The notes: generated by a model from the letters alone, not told the origin. Positions 23,222 to 32,577 are shown, numbered from the stretch's first letter. The stretch is 64,000 nt of DNA from Allokutzneria sp. A3M-2-11 16 (GCF_024213555.1 NZ_JANAVO010000002.1:230169-294168); one strand, 5' to 3'. Translations and numbers: made by a program.

Positions 23222-24304
23222 TCAGTTACCCGGAGCTACGCTTCGCGCCACCAGAAAGGCGGAATTGGCCGCGGGAACGCCCGCATATGCGGCCGTATGG
23301 AGTATCACCTCGTCGATCTCTTCCGCGGTCAATCCGTTTCCCGGAGCCGCGCGCACGTGCAGCGCCAGTTCGTCGTGGCACCGGAGCGCGACCAGAATCG
23401 CCAATGTGATACAGCTTCGCGTTTTGCGGTCCAGTCCGGGGCGCGTCCAGATCGACCCCCAGACGGCTTCGGTGATGTAGTCCTGGAACGGTGACGGCTC
23501 GGCCGCGTCCACGTGCGCGTCGCCGAAGACCTCGCGCCGAACGGCCTCGCCAGCGGTCCGCTTGTTCCCGCCGAGGTGGTCCAGGATCAGCTCGGTGAAC
23601 TCGGTCGCGCGTTCCACCGGGCCCAGGTGGGCGGCGCCCGGGACGACCGCCAGGCGCGAGTACGGAATGCCGGTGGCGATGCGCAGGCCGTCCTCCGGAG
23701 GAGTCGCGCGGTCGTGCTCGCCGGCGATCACCAAGGTCGGCGCGGTGATCTTCGGTAGCTCGTTCGCGAGGTCCATGCCCTGGATGGCCGCGCAGCACGA
23801 CGCATATCCCTCAGCCGATGTGGCCACGAACATCTCTCGCCAGAAATCGTCGGCGGAGGAGCTGAACCATCGTCCCAGGACCTCGTCCACGACGGCGGAA
23901 ATCCCCTCGCGGCGCACAGTTTCCGCGCGCCGCGCCCATGCCTCTTCCGTGCCCGGGGTGATCGATGTGCAGCACAGCACGAGCTGGTCGATGCGTTGCG
24001 GAACGTTGGCCGCCAACCACATCCCCACCATTCCGCCCAGCGACAGCCCGACGAAGTGCGCCCGGCGGATCTCGTACGCGTCCAACATCTCCACCACGTC
24101 CGACGCGAGTTCCGCCAGCGTGTACGGGCCTTTCGGCGCCGGGGAGCCCCCGTGGCCCCGGTGGTCATAGCGGACGACGCGGTATCCGGCTCGCACCAAT
24201 GCTTCCGCCTGGCGATCCCACACGCGCAGATCGCTGCCCAGGGAGGAACTGAGCACGACGACGGGCCCGTTCACCGGACCTTCGGACACGCTGTGCAGCT
24301 TCAT
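23222..24304 (-). CDS. pcaL: PcaL: 3-oxoadipate enol-lactonase / 4-carboxymuconolactone decarboxylase fusion
   Basis: This is a 360-residue two-domain enzyme. Residues 1 to about 245 are an alpha/beta hydrolase with VVRYDHRGHG and nucleophile Ser88 in GLSLGG, the enol-lactonase. Residues about 258-360 (VWGSIWTRPGLDRKTRSCITLAILVALRC, ELALHVRAA) are a carboxymuconolactone decarboxylase. Such fusions are typical of actinobacteria. It converts 4-carboxymuconolactone to the enol-lactone and then to 3-oxoadipate. It is the last gene of the operon, overlapping pcaB by four bases (ATGA). Confidence 0.94.
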   Translation of the reverse strand: MKLHSVSEGPVNGPVVVLSSSLGSDLRVWDRQAEALVRAGYRVVRYDHRGHGGSPAPKGPYTLAELASDVVEMLDAYEIRRAHFVGLSLGGMVGMWLAANVPQRIDQLVLCCTSITPGTEEAWARRAETVRREGISAVVDEVLGRWFSSSADDFWREMFVATSAEGYASCCAAIQGMDLANELPKITAPTLVIAGEHDRATPPEDGLRIATGIPYSRLAVVPGAAHLGPVERATEFTELILDHLGGNKRTAGEAVRREVFGDAHVDAAEPSPFQDYITEAVWGSIWTRPGLDRKTRSCITLAILVALRCHDELALHVRAAPGNGLTAEEIDEVILHTAAYAGVPAANSAFLVARSVAPGN

Positions 24305-25596
24305 CTGCCCACCCTCCGCAAAGCTCGCTCGACGAATTCCTTCGCACTTCCCAAATACTCGCCCTGCACCAGTTCGCGCAGCCGCTCTCGGCTGAGGTGT
24401 GCGCCCACCAAAAGATCTTCCGCGAGGGCTTCCACCAGCTCGCCCCCGCTCGCGCAGCACTGGGTGACGGCGTCGTGCGCGCGCTGCCTGCCGACGATCG
24501 GCGTCAGCTCGGTCGTGACGCGCTCGACGAGAACGTCCCCGGCGAGGTTCGCGCGCATCCGCGAGGGGTGCACGCGAAGGCGTTCGAGGCTCGTGCGCAA
24601 CCAGTGGGCCGCAGAACCGCTGGTGCGCAACAGTTCTCGTAGAGGACGCCATTCGGCGTGCCAGGCTCCGGCCGCGCGCTGGTGTTCCTGGATTCCCGCC
24701 TGGAGCAGCGTCGCGACCAGGCCCGGCGCTGGGATCGCGCAACCGAGCGCCGCGACCGCGGCAACCGGATTGTGCTTGTGCGGCATGGTCGACGAGCTTC
24801 CCGAGCCTGGCGGTCCTTCCTCGGTGACCTCGCCGATCTCCGTCTGCGCGAGGAGGGTGATGTCGCGAGCGATGGTGCCGAGCACACCGCACAGCGCGCC
24901 GAGTGCGGCCGCGGGCTCGGCGATGCGAAGGCGCACGGTGTGCCAGGGCAACACCGGTTCGGCGAGGTCGAGGCGGCGCGCGAGGGCGGCTATGACCTCG
25001 ACGCCGCCCTCCCCCAACGACGCGAGGGTCCCGCTGGCGCCGCCGAACTGGAGCGTCGGCCTGATGGCTTCGAGCCGCTCGGCCGCTTCGACGAGCCCGA
25101 TGAGCCACCCGGCCGCAGTCACTCCGAAGGTCACCGGAAGTGCTTGCTGGAGAAGGGTTCTCCCGGGTTGGACGGTGTCGATGTGCTCCCTCGCCAGGTC
25201 TGCGGCGACGCGTGCGGCGGCGCGAACGTCTTCGAGCACCACGCCGACGGCGTTCCTGGTGATGATCATGGCAGCGGTGTCGATGACGTCCTGGCTGGTG
25301 GCGCCGTGGTGCACGTGCCCGTCGCCGACGCGATCGCTGAGCGCGCGGACGAGCGGCGCCGCCGGGTTGCCTGCCTGGACCGATGCCCTGGCCAGCTCGG
25401 CGGCGTCGTAGAACTCGGCGCGGCAGTGCTCCGCGATGCGGTCGGCATGAACCCGGTCGATCAGCCCGACGTCCGCGAGCGCCGCCGCCAACGCCGACTC
25501 GAAGTCGAGCATCGCCTGGATCCACGCGGTGTCCGAGACCGCCTCGCGCACTCCGCCTGCCGCGAGCACGCCGTCGAAGAGATTCGGCTCAGACAT
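24301..25596 (-). CDS. pcaB: 3-carboxy-cis,cis-muconate cycloisomerase
   Basis: This is a 431-residue member of the fumarase/aspartase superfamily. The signature GSGSSSTMPHKHNPV carries the mobile catalytic loop; GATSQDVIDTA and GRTLLQQALPVTFG are the other two conserved regions. It turns 3-carboxymuconate into 4-carboxymuconolactone. Its start overlaps the pcaG end by 8 bases, and its stop overlaps pcaL. Confidence 0.94.
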   Translation of the reverse strand: MSEPNLFDGVLAAGGVREAVSDTAWIQAMLDFESALAAALADVGLIDRVHADRIAEHCRAEFYDAAELARASVQAGNPAAPLVRALSDRVGDGHVHHGATSQDVIDTAAMIITRNAVGVVLEDVRAAARVAADLAREHIDTVQPGRTLLQQALPVTFGVTAAGWLIGLVEAAERLEAIRPTLQFGGASGTLASLGEGGVEVIAALARRLDLAEPVLPWHTVRLRIAEPAAALGALCGVLGTIARDITLLAQTEIGEVTEEGPPGSGSSSTMPHKHNPVAAVAALGCAIPAPGLVATLLQAGIQEHQRAAGAWHAEWRPLRELLRTSGSAAHWLRTSLERLRVHPSRMRANLAGDVLVERVTTELTPIVGRQRAHDAVTQCCASGGELVEALAEDLLVGAHLSRERLRELVQGEYLGSAKEFVERALRRVGR

Positions 25597-26113
25597 CGAA
25601 GAACACCGTCTCTTCGTCGCCCTGCAAGCGGATGTCGAAGCGATATCCGTCCTCAGTGGACTTCGCGACGAGAGTTCTCCGCCGAGCCTCCGGAACGGAC
25701 TCGAAGACCGGATCGGACGCGTTGTCGAACTGCGGGAAGTAGATCCGCGTCACGACCCGGTGCAGCAACCCTCGCGCGAACACCGACACATTGATGTGCG
25801 GAGCACAACCAGGAAGCGCTCCCGGCAACAGCGTCAGTACCGCGAAGTGTCCGTCCACAGTGGTCGCACTGCGACCGAACCCGCGGAAGCCCTCGACCGC
25901 ACCGCGCGGATCGTCGGGGTGGTCGAAGCGGCCGTCCGGGTCGGCCTGCCAGGTCTCGATCAGGCCGTCCCTCACGGGTTCCGCCGATCCGTCGAGCAGG
26001 ACACCGTGAATCCATATCGAGCCCGGAGTGCCGTGCGGGACAACGAACTCACCGCCCAGCCAGGACAGTCCTATGTGGAGGAAGGGTCCGACCGTCTGCG
26101 CGGGCGTACTCAT
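25589..26113 (-). CDS. pcaG: protocatechuate 3,4-dioxygenase alpha subunit
   Basis: This is a 174-residue protein. PAQTVGPFLHIGLSW at the start and LIETWQADPDGRFDH, GHFAVLTLLPGALPGCAPHINVSVFARGLLHRVVTRIYF are PcaG blocks. The tyrosine and histidine iron ligands of PcaH are absent, as expected for the alpha subunit. It pairs with PcaH, encoded directly upstream with an ATGA overlap. Confidence 0.94.
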   Translation of the reverse strand: MSTPAQTVGPFLHIGLSWLGGEFVVPHGTPGSIWIHGVLLDGSAEPVRDGLIETWQADPDGRFDHPDDPRGAVEGFRGFGRSATTVDGHFAVLTLLPGALPGCAPHINVSVFARGLLHRVVTRIYFPQFDNASDPVFESVPEARRRTLVAKSTEDGYRFDIRLQGDEETVFFDV

Positions 26114-26802
26114 CGGTGCTCCGGTGTCTTGTCGCGGCCACGGAGGACGATGTCGAACTCGAAGGCCAGCGCCCAGTTCGGCTCCGTCACGGCGAGGTCG
26201 AAGCGCGCGACCATCCGCCCGCGCGCCCGCTCGTCCGGGACCGCGTTGAAGATCGGATCGTGCGGCAGGAGCGGATCGTCCGGGAAGTACATCTGCGTCA
26301 CCAGCCGCTGGGTGAACGCCATGCCGAACACCGAGAAGTGGATGTGCGCGGGCCGCCAGGCGTTGTGGTGGTTGCGCCACGGGTACGCGCCGGGCTTGAT
26401 CGTGAGGAAGCGGTAGCGCCCCCGCGAGTCGGTGAGGGCCCGGCCCACCCCGTCGAAACCCGGGTCGAGCGGGGCGGGCCACCGGTCGGCGTTGTGCAGG
26501 TACCGCCCGGCCGCGTTGGCCTGCCAGATCTCCACGAGCGCGTCCGGCACCGCCCGCCCGTCGCCGTCGAGCACTCGGCCGTGCAAGATGACCCGCTGCC
26601 CCAACGGTTCTCGCAGTGTCAGGTCGCTGTCGGTCTTCGTCACCCGGCCCGACCCGAGCAGCGGTCCGGTGATCTCGGTCAGCCCGTGCGGCAGCAGCAC
26701 GAGCCGTTCACCGGGGTGGCGCAGGCGCGTCGAGCCGTAGCTCGGCGAGTCCAGCGGCGGATGGATGCCCTCGGGGTCCCTGCGGTAGCCGATCAGGTTC
26801 AC
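26110..26802 (-). CDS. pcaH: protocatechuate 3,4-dioxygenase beta subunit
   Basis: This is a 230-residue protein from a GTG that overlaps the pobA stop (GTGA). The four iron(III) ligands are visible: Tyr101 (GRYLHN), Tyr140 (GAYPWRN), His153 and His155 (AHIHFS). Their spacing (39, 13, 2) equals that of the structurally known enzyme. It opens the protocatechuate ring to 3-carboxy-cis,cis-muconate. Confidence 0.95.
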   Translation of the reverse strand: MNLIGYRRDPEGIHPPLDSPSYGSTRLRHPGERLVLLPHGLTEITGPLLGSGRVTKTDSDLTLREPLGQRVILHGRVLDGDGRAVPDALVEIWQANAAGRYLHNADRWPAPLDPGFDGVGRALTDSRGRYRFLTIKPGAYPWRNHHNAWRPAHIHFSVFGMAFTQRLVTQMYFPDDPLLPHDPIFNAVPDERARGRMVARFDLAVTEPNWALAFEFDIVLRGRDKTPEHR

Positions 26803-27953
26803 GCGTCCTCCGAAACACCGACAGAAATCCCGACGTAGTCCTGGGCGAGCGCGGTCGCCGCCGCGGTGGACGAGGCGATCCTGCGCAGCCGGGCCAGGCT
26901 CAGCCGCCGCTCGAACGGATCGGCCGAGCGGTGCAGCATCTCGGTCATCTCCGTGGAGAACCGCTCCGCCCGCCACGTTCCCCGCACTCGTGTGTCCGAA
27001 TAGGACAGTGCGTCGCCCTCGCGGCCGTGCAGCAGCAGCGCGGTGAGCGCCCTGGACAACAGCCTCACATCGGCGACGGCGAGGTTCAGCCCCTTGGCAC
27101 CGGTAGGTGGCACGATGTGCGCGGCGTCCCCGGCGAGGAACAGCCTGCCGTGCCGCATCGGCTCGGCGACGAAGGCCCGCATCGCCGTGATTCCCTTCTC
27201 CACCAAGGGTCCCGGCTCGCAGGCAGTGCCCAGTCGCACGGCCAGTTCATCCCAGATCCGTTCGTCCGGCCAGTCTTCGATCCGTTCGTCCGGCTCGACC
27301 TGGAGGTACAACCGGGTCAGCTCCGGCGAGCGCATGCTGTGCAAGGCGAAGCCGCGCTCGTGGTGCGCGTATATCAACTCGTGGTGCACTGGCGCGGTCT
27401 TCGCCAGGATTCCCAGCCAGGAGTAGGGAAAAGTCCGCTCGTAACCGGTCGCGGGGACCGCGCTCCTGCTCACCCCGTGGAAACCGTCGCACCCGGCGAT
27501 CACGTCGCAGTGCAAGGTTCGGCGGGTGCCACCGGCGTCGGTGAACGTGACACTGGGGCGATCGGTGGTGACGTCGCGCAGCGCGACATCGGAGACGCCG
27601 AAGCACGGCTCGGGCTCCGCCGCGTCGATCAGGTCGCGCACAACCTCCTGCTGACCGTAGACGGTGATCGACTTCCCGGTCAGCTCGGCGAGTCCGATGC
27701 GGTGCTCGGTCCCGTCGAAGCGCAGCGAAAAGCCTTGGTGCTCAAGGCCGACGCGGTCCAGCCGGGCACCGAGGCCGACCTCCCGCAACAGCTCGACGGT
27801 GCCGGGTTCGAGCACTCCGGCCCTGATCCGGCCGAGCACGTGCTCCCGCCGCCTGGTCTCCAGCACGACGGCGTCGATGCCCTCCAGTCGCAGCAGGTGC
27901 GCGAGCAGCAGTCCCGCCGGGCCCGCGCCGACGACCGCAACCTGAGTCCGCAT
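26799..27953 (-). CDS. pobA: 4-hydroxybenzoate 3-monooxygenase
   Basis: This is a 384-residue FAD monooxygenase. ATG is chosen with GAGGG 8 nt upstream; a GTG three codons earlier is the alternative. It has the dinucleotide motif VVGAGPAGLLLA, RIRAGVLEPGTVELL (PobA-specific substrate/FAD region), VIAGCDGFHGVSR and LAGDAAHIVPPTGAKGLNLA. It hydroxylates 4-hydroxybenzoate to protocatechuate, the substrate of the next two genes. It leads the coupled operon. No PobR or PcaR gene is adjacent, so the regulator lies elsewhere. Confidence 0.93.
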   Translation of the reverse strand: MRTQVAVVGAGPAGLLLAHLLRLEGIDAVVLETRRREHVLGRIRAGVLEPGTVELLREVGLGARLDRVGLEHQGFSLRFDGTEHRIGLAELTGKSITVYGQQEVVRDLIDAAEPEPCFGVSDVALRDVTTDRPSVTFTDAGGTRRTLHCDVIAGCDGFHGVSRSAVPATGYERTFPYSWLGILAKTAPVHHELIYAHHERGFALHSMRSPELTRLYLQVEPDERIEDWPDERIWDELAVRLGTACEPGPLVEKGITAMRAFVAEPMRHGRLFLAGDAAHIVPPTGAKGLNLAVADVRLLSRALTALLLHGREGDALSYSDTRVRGTWRAERFSTEMTEMLHRSADPFERRLSLARLRRIASSTAAATALAQDYVGISVGVSEDA

Positions 27954-28096
27954 GGCTCCCACCCTCGCGACCTCCCGGCCCCCGGACAGCCACTGTTTCC
28001 GGTGAGCGGAAGCCCACGTTCGGCCGCTTCACCGCTTACTTAACTCACCAGTAGCCTGACCTCGCCGCCGCCATCGGCAGTCGAAGAGGACCTCCT

Positions 28097-29284
28097 ATGA
28101 CGGGCACATTCCGGCTCTTCACCGCGGCCGTGGCGGTCATGTCGCTGACCACGGCCGCCCCCGCGAAGGCCGAGGCGCTGCGCGATGTCGTGATCATCGG
28201 CAACAGCGCGGGCGGCACGGCGAGCTTCCTGGACGGCAGGACCTTCACCAACCTCGGCTCGGTCAACCTCATCCCGGACCTCAAGGAACGCCTCGACGCG
28301 ATGAACCCGATCGAGCGGGCGATCTACGAGATCGTCAAACAGCAGGCGGGCGGCGACAAGTTCGTCGACGACGCCCACCTCTCCCCCGACGGCCGCACCC
28401 TCTACGCGTCCAGGGGCAACCTCGGCGACGTGATCGCCTACGACCTCGCCGGGCGGCGGATCGCCTGGCGGGTCAAGCTCGACGGGCACAAGGCCGACCA
28501 CGCGACGCTGTCCAGGGACGGCAGCCGGTTCGTCGTCTCGGCGATCACCGCGCAGAAGTCGCAGGTCATCGACACCGCGACCGGGACGGTGGTGAACTCC
28601 TTCCCCACCGGGACCTACCCGCACGAGAACATCTACTCGGCCAACGGCGAGCGGGTGTACAACGCCAGCATCGGCACGACGAGCTTTCCCAAGGCGCTCA
28701 ACGGGTTGAAGGGGCTCAAACAGCTGACCGTGGCGGACGCGCGGACCTGGCAGGTGCTGCGGACCTACCAGTTCGAGTACGGCATCCGGCCCGCGGTGAT
28801 CACCCCGGACGAGCGGACCATGTACGCGCAACTGTCCTACCTCAACGGTTTCGTCGAGTACGACCTCGTCGAGGGGCGGATCACGCGCACCGTGGAGATG
28901 CCGTTCAGCACCGGCGGACAGGCGCTGAACCCCGACCAGTACCCGCAGAACTCCGCGCACCACGGCATGGCGATGTCCGGCGACGGCAGCAAGCTGTGCA
29001 TGGCGGGCACCATCGACGACTACACCGCGATCGTCTCCCGGCCCGGCCTGACCACCGACGCCTTCCAGCACTACGCCCCGAAGTCCTTGCCGTACTGGGC
29101 CACGACCAGCATCGACGGCAACCACTGCTTCGTGACCCTGAGCAACACCGACGAGGTCTCGGTGGTCGACTACCGGACCGCCCGCGAGGTGGCCAGGGTG
29201 CCGGTCGGCGACTACCCGCAGCGGGAACGGCTCGGCAGGCTCGCGGAAGGGGTGATCGGCGGGCTGTCCCGCGCCGTGGGCTGA
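28097..29284 (+). CDS. secreted YncE-like beta-propeller protein
   Basis: This is a 395-residue protein. The signal peptide (LFTAAVAVMSLTTAAPAKA) is followed by blades such as AHLSPDGRTLYASRGNLGDVIAYDLAGRRIAW, QVIDTATGTVVNSFPTG and VSVVDYRTAREVARVPVGDYP. These match YncE/40-residue beta-propeller repeats. No catalytic residues can be assigned. It is divergent from pobA across a 143-base gap that should hold both promoters. A role in binding or in redox partnering at the cell surface is possible. Confidence 0.75.
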   Translation: MTGTFRLFTAAVAVMSLTTAAPAKAEALRDVVIIGNSAGGTASFLDGRTFTNLGSVNLIPDLKERLDAMNPIERAIYEIVKQQAGGDKFVDDAHLSPDGRTLYASRGNLGDVIAYDLAGRRIAWRVKLDGHKADHATLSRDGSRFVVSAITAQKSQVIDTATGTVVNSFPTGTYPHENIYSANGERVYNASIGTTSFPKALNGLKGLKQLTVADARTWQVLRTYQFEYGIRPAVITPDERTMYAQLSYLNGFVEYDLVEGRITRTVEMPFSTGGQALNPDQYPQNSAHHGMAMSGDGSKLCMAGTIDDYTAIVSRPGLTTDAFQHYAPKSLPYWATTSIDGNHCFVTLSNTDEVSVVDYRTAREVARVPVGDYPQRERLGRLAEGVIGGLSRAVG

Positions 29285-29419
29285 GGTTCCCCCGCGCCGC
29301 TCGCGGACGGTAGCGGCGGCGCGGGCGGAGTCCCTGGACGGCCCAGCGCGTGGCCGGGGTGATCATCACCGAGAGCGACCACATAGGGTGTCCACGCGAG
29401 CACAGGAGGTAGGCGCAAC

Positions 29420-30511
29420 GTGGGCGTGGTCGACTACTACGAGCTGCTGGGCGTGTCCAGGAACGCCTCAGCCTCGGAGATCAAGACCGCCTACCGTTCG
29501 CTGGCCAAGGTGATGCACCCCGACGCCGGGGGCACCGCGGGCACGTTCCGGATGCTGCGCGAGGCCTACGAGGTGCTCGGCGACCCGGCTCAGCGCGCCA
29601 GCTACGACCGGGGTGGCGTGGTTCCCTCGGGCGGGGGGACGGCCACCAGGACCCGGCCGCGGCCGACCCGCAAACGGGACTTCGGCACCGACCCCGACTT
29701 CGAGCCGCCCACCGCGATCCTCGATCCCGAGGACATCCCGTGGTGGGACGAGGTCGATCCGGCGGCTCGCGTCCGCTTCCTCCCGGTCACCAGCCCGGGG
29801 CACGCGCCCGCCGTGTCGGCGCTCAGCGGGTTCGCGCTGCTGCTGGCCCCCGCGCTCGTGCTGGACCTGTCGCCGCTGCTGTTCACGATGTGGCTGGTGA
29901 CGGTGCTCGGCACGACCATGGCGATGCTGCGGCTGGCCCGCCGGTACGTCGCTTCCGGCCGGGCCGACCGCGACTTCGCCGCGCAGATCGGCGGGCACCG
30001 CGTGTTCGGCAAGCCCGGCGCCGATCGCGACCAGCTCGCCGAGCGCCTGACCGCTTCGCTGCTCACCGACTACCTGACCCGGTTGCCCGCGGCGCGGATC
30101 TTCCACGGCCTGTCGCTGCCCGGCTCGGTCTTCGCCGACGTCGACCACGCGGTGCTGTGCGGCCGCCGCCTCGTGCTGATCGAGTCGAAGCTGTGGCTGC
30201 CAGGCCACTACGAGGCCGACGACGACGGTTCCTTGTGGCGCAACGGAAACCCGTTCCGCGGCGGCGCCGTGACGCTGCCGCGCGCCGTGGCCGCGTTCCG
30301 CAGGCACATGCCCGGCGTCGAGGTGCGGGGCGCTGTGGTGATCTACCCGAGCCGGCTGGGCGAGGTGAGCACCGGCGAGCCGCCGACCATCCCCGCGCCG
30401 CCGATGACCCCCGAGGACTTCGTGTACGACGTCGGCGCATGGCTCGCCGAGGACCCCTCCGCCGTCAATCGCAAGGCCCTGCGCACCGTCCTAGACCGCG
30501 TAGTCTCCTGA
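29420..30511 (+). CDS. DnaJ-domain membrane protein with a C-terminal NERD-like domain
   Basis: This is a 363-residue protein. The J-domain fills residues 1-65 with the key HPD at 33-35. A Pro/Arg-rich linker precedes two hydrophobic helices (about 133-175: [35 protein letters not shown]). The C-terminal part (about 210-310) has [23 protein letters not shown], resembling the 'DHVVV....V.IE.K' core of nuclease-related (NERD) domains. I infer a membrane-bound co-chaperone with a DNA/RNA-binding or nuclease-like module. The gene is followed by dispersed palindromes. Confidence 0.7.
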   Translation: MGVVDYYELLGVSRNASASEIKTAYRSLAKVMHPDAGGTAGTFRMLREAYEVLGDPAQRASYDRGGVVPSGGGTATRTRPRPTRKRDFGTDPDFEPPTAILDPEDIPWWDEVDPAARVRFLPVTSPGHAPAVSALSGFALLLAPALVLDLSPLLFTMWLVTVLGTTMAMLRLARRYVASGRADRDFAAQIGGHRVFGKPGADRDQLAERLTASLLTDYLTRLPAARIFHGLSLPGSVFADVDHAVLCGRRLVLIESKLWLPGHYEADDDGSLWRNGNPFRGGAVTLPRAVAAFRRHMPGVEVRGAVVIYPSRLGEVSTGEPPTIPAPPMTPEDFVYDVGAWLAEDPSAVNRKALRTVLDRVVS

Positions 30512-30583
30512 CCCTTCTCCCTCAGCCCCTCCCCTTGCCCCCTGCATCCCCTAGCTCCGCCCCGTCCCGACCCAGCACTGTTT

Positions 30584-30646
30584 CCCGTTTCGTACTCATA
30601 GCAGGATTTGGGAGCGCTCTTTTTCCTGTTATGAGTACGAAACGGG
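30584..30646. repeat. palindromic intergenic element, copy 2
   Basis: Perfect 17-base arms CCCGTTTCGTACTCATA / TATGAGTACGAAACGGG surround CAGGA...TCCTG and GGGAGCGCTCT. It is the same family as the copies at about 16.07 and 58.6 kb. It lies between the convergent DnaJ-like and sialidase genes. Confidence 0.92.
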
Positions 30647-30724
30647 ATTTTCAGCCGCTTCAGGCCACGATGGGGTGAACGTGGGGGATGCGGCGCATGC
30701 GTGGATTCTAGCGCGGCGGAGATG

Positions 30725-30775
30725 TACCCAATGCGGCATTGGTTACGTCTGACGTAACCAATGCCGCATTGGGTA
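30725..30775. repeat. 51-base perfect palindrome
   Basis: Two 25-base arms, complementary at every position, flank one central T. The left arm starts TACCCAATGCGGCATTGG and ends ACGTC. Each arm contains a smaller palindrome, AATGCGGCATT or its complement. It ends 8 bases from the sialidase stop, so it can work as a bidirectional terminator between convergent genes. The inner motif recalls CACCAATCGCGGCATT near 48.73 kb. Confidence 0.9.
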
Positions 30776-30783
30776 GATCAACG

Positions 30784-32577
30784 TCAGGGGGTGATCTTGT
30801 CCAGGGGGAGGTGGAGGGCGGCGCCGCGAGGGAGGGATTCGTTGGACACGCGCAGGCGGTAGAGCTCGTCGATGGAGAGGGCGCGGCGGTAGATGCGGAC
30901 CTCGTCCAAGGAGCCGCGGAAGCGTTGCGTGCCGTCGAGCCGCTGTCCGATGTGGACTCCGCTGACGCCGAACTCGCGGCCTGCCGTGACGGAGCCGCCG
31001 GGCGCGGGGGTCGCGGCGACCTGGTAGCCGTCGACGCGCATCACGAAGTCGCCGGAAACTCGTTGCAGCGAAACGTGATGCCACTTGTCGTCGTTGTAGG
31101 CGCTCTTCGAGTAGAGCGTGACGTAGCCCTGTTCGACGCCGAGGAAGGCGCGGAGGCGCTTCTCGTCGGGCTCGGCGCGCAGGTACAGACCGGGCGTCGG
31201 CCCCTCACCCTGACGGTAGGCCCAGAGGATCGTGCGGGGGCCCGTTCCCGCGCCGTAGCGGAACCACGCGGAGACGGTGAAGTCCGACGAGCCGAGGTCG
31301 ACCGCGGCCGAGTAGGGGACCTCGACGAACTGGGAGCCGTTGAGCCCCAAGGCAGAACCGAACTGTCCGTCCACAATGGACCCAGGGCCGCGCACGTACG
31401 CCTTGTTGGTGTGCGGCGAGCGGTCGGGGGTGGTGGGTCCGGGCAGGGCCGGTCCGGGGATGCCGGGCGGCGTGCCGTTGGGCTTGGCCAGGTAGGACTC
31501 GGTGAAGCGGGCGAAGCGGATGGACTCGTAGGCGCTCGCCGTGCCGCCCTCGTAGAGCAGACCGGTGTACCCCGGGCCGAGGACCACCATGTCGGAGTAG
31601 GCGGCCGGGCCCCAGTGGATGACCTTCCCGCGCTGCCAGGTGTCCCAGGTCCTCCCGCCATCCCGGCTCGACCGCACCGCCATCACCTCGCGGGAGGCGG
31701 GGTGCGCCGGAGCGGAGAACAGGAGCCGCGAGCCGTGGCGGATCGTCGCGCCCTGGATGACGGGAGCGACCAATCGCGGGTCTGTCGAAAATGGCCGGTC
31801 GAACGTGAGCCCGCCGTCCGAGGAGGTGGCGAAGGCGCGGTGCCCCGGCTCGGAGCCGTTCTGGTCGCGCGCGGCGATCAGGATGCGGCCGTCGGGCAGC
31901 TCGACCGGGCTCATCTCCTGGGGCTTCACCGTGTTCGCGAGCCGGTCGTCCACGGCGCCAATGCGCCAGTTGAGGCCGCCGTCGTCGCTGAGCAGCAGAT
32001 GTCCGCCTTGGAGCACGCTTTCACGGCCTTCGTGGTTGCCACCGACGACCATGCGACCGCTGCTCAGCTGGATGCCGTGCGAGGGACCCGTTGCGTACCA
32101 GTAGTCCCACTCGGGGCGCGTCGCCTGCGCGGCGATGTTCTTCGGCGCGGTCCAGGTGAGGCCGTTGTCGTTGCTGTACTGGACGTACGGCGTGCGCTTG
32201 TTGTCGTTGTCGCCGGGATTGTGCGTGCTGAGCAACACGATCCGGCCAGTCTGCCGATCAACGACCGGCGCCGGGTTGCCGATCGTGTCCGCACCCATGT
32301 TCGCGACGAGCGTGACGGGGCCCCACGTCTTGCCGTTGTCGGCGGACCGACGCACGACGAGATCGATGTCGCCGTCATCGCCGCAATCGCGAACGCGGCC
32401 TTCGGCGAAGGCGAGCACCCCTCCGTCGCGCGCCTTCACGATCGCCGGGATGCGGAAGCAGCTGTAGCCCCCGGTTCCCTTGGCGTACAGGGTTTGCTGA
32501 TCGAACTCCGGTGCGGCCGCGGCGGGCGTGACACCTAACAAAAGACCAACTAAAACCAAGGAAACCAGCTTCTGCAC
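30784..32577 (-). CDS. nanH: secreted sialidase (GH33) with C-terminal LamG-like domain
   Basis: This is a 597-residue protein with a GTG start. The signal peptide spans 1-22. The six-blade sialidase (about 25-370) has the FRIP motif at 41-44 and Asp-boxes SADNGKTW, SNDNGLTW, SDDGGLNW, SSDGGLTF and SRDGGRTW. A LamG/concanavalin-like domain follows (about 395-590: AVDLGSSDFTVSAWFRY, WHHVSLQRV, GSLDEVRIYRRALS). It releases sialic acid from glycans outside the cell. Codons 9 and 14 are TTA, and the signal peptide is written in AT-rich codons unlike the rest. It follows the GntR gene by 20 nt. Confidence 0.93.
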   Translation of the reverse strand: MQKLVSLVLVGLLLGVTPAAAAPEFDQQTLYAKGTGGYSCFRIPAIVKARDGGVLAFAEGRVRDCGDDGDIDLVVRRSADNGKTWGPVTLVANMGADTIGNPAPVVDRQTGRIVLLSTHNPGDNDNKRTPYVQYSNDNGLTWTAPKNIAAQATRPEWDYWYATGPSHGIQLSSGRMVVGGNHEGRESVLQGGHLLLSDDGGLNWRIGAVDDRLANTVKPQEMSPVELPDGRILIAARDQNGSEPGHRAFATSSDGGLTFDRPFSTDPRLVAPVIQGATIRHGSRLLFSAPAHPASREVMAVRSSRDGGRTWDTWQRGKVIHWGPAAYSDMVVLGPGYTGLLYEGGTASAYESIRFARFTESYLAKPNGTPPGIPGPALPGPTTPDRSPHTNKAYVRGPGSIVDGQFGSALGLNGSQFVEVPYSAAVDLGSSDFTVSAWFRYGAGTGPRTILWAYRQGEGPTPGLYLRAEPDEKRLRAFLGVEQGYVTLYSKSAYNDDKWHHVSLQRVSGDFVMRVDGYQVAATPAPGGSVTAGREFGVSGVHIGQRLDGTQRFRGSLDEVRIYRRALSIDELYRLRVSNESLPRGAALHLPLDKITP

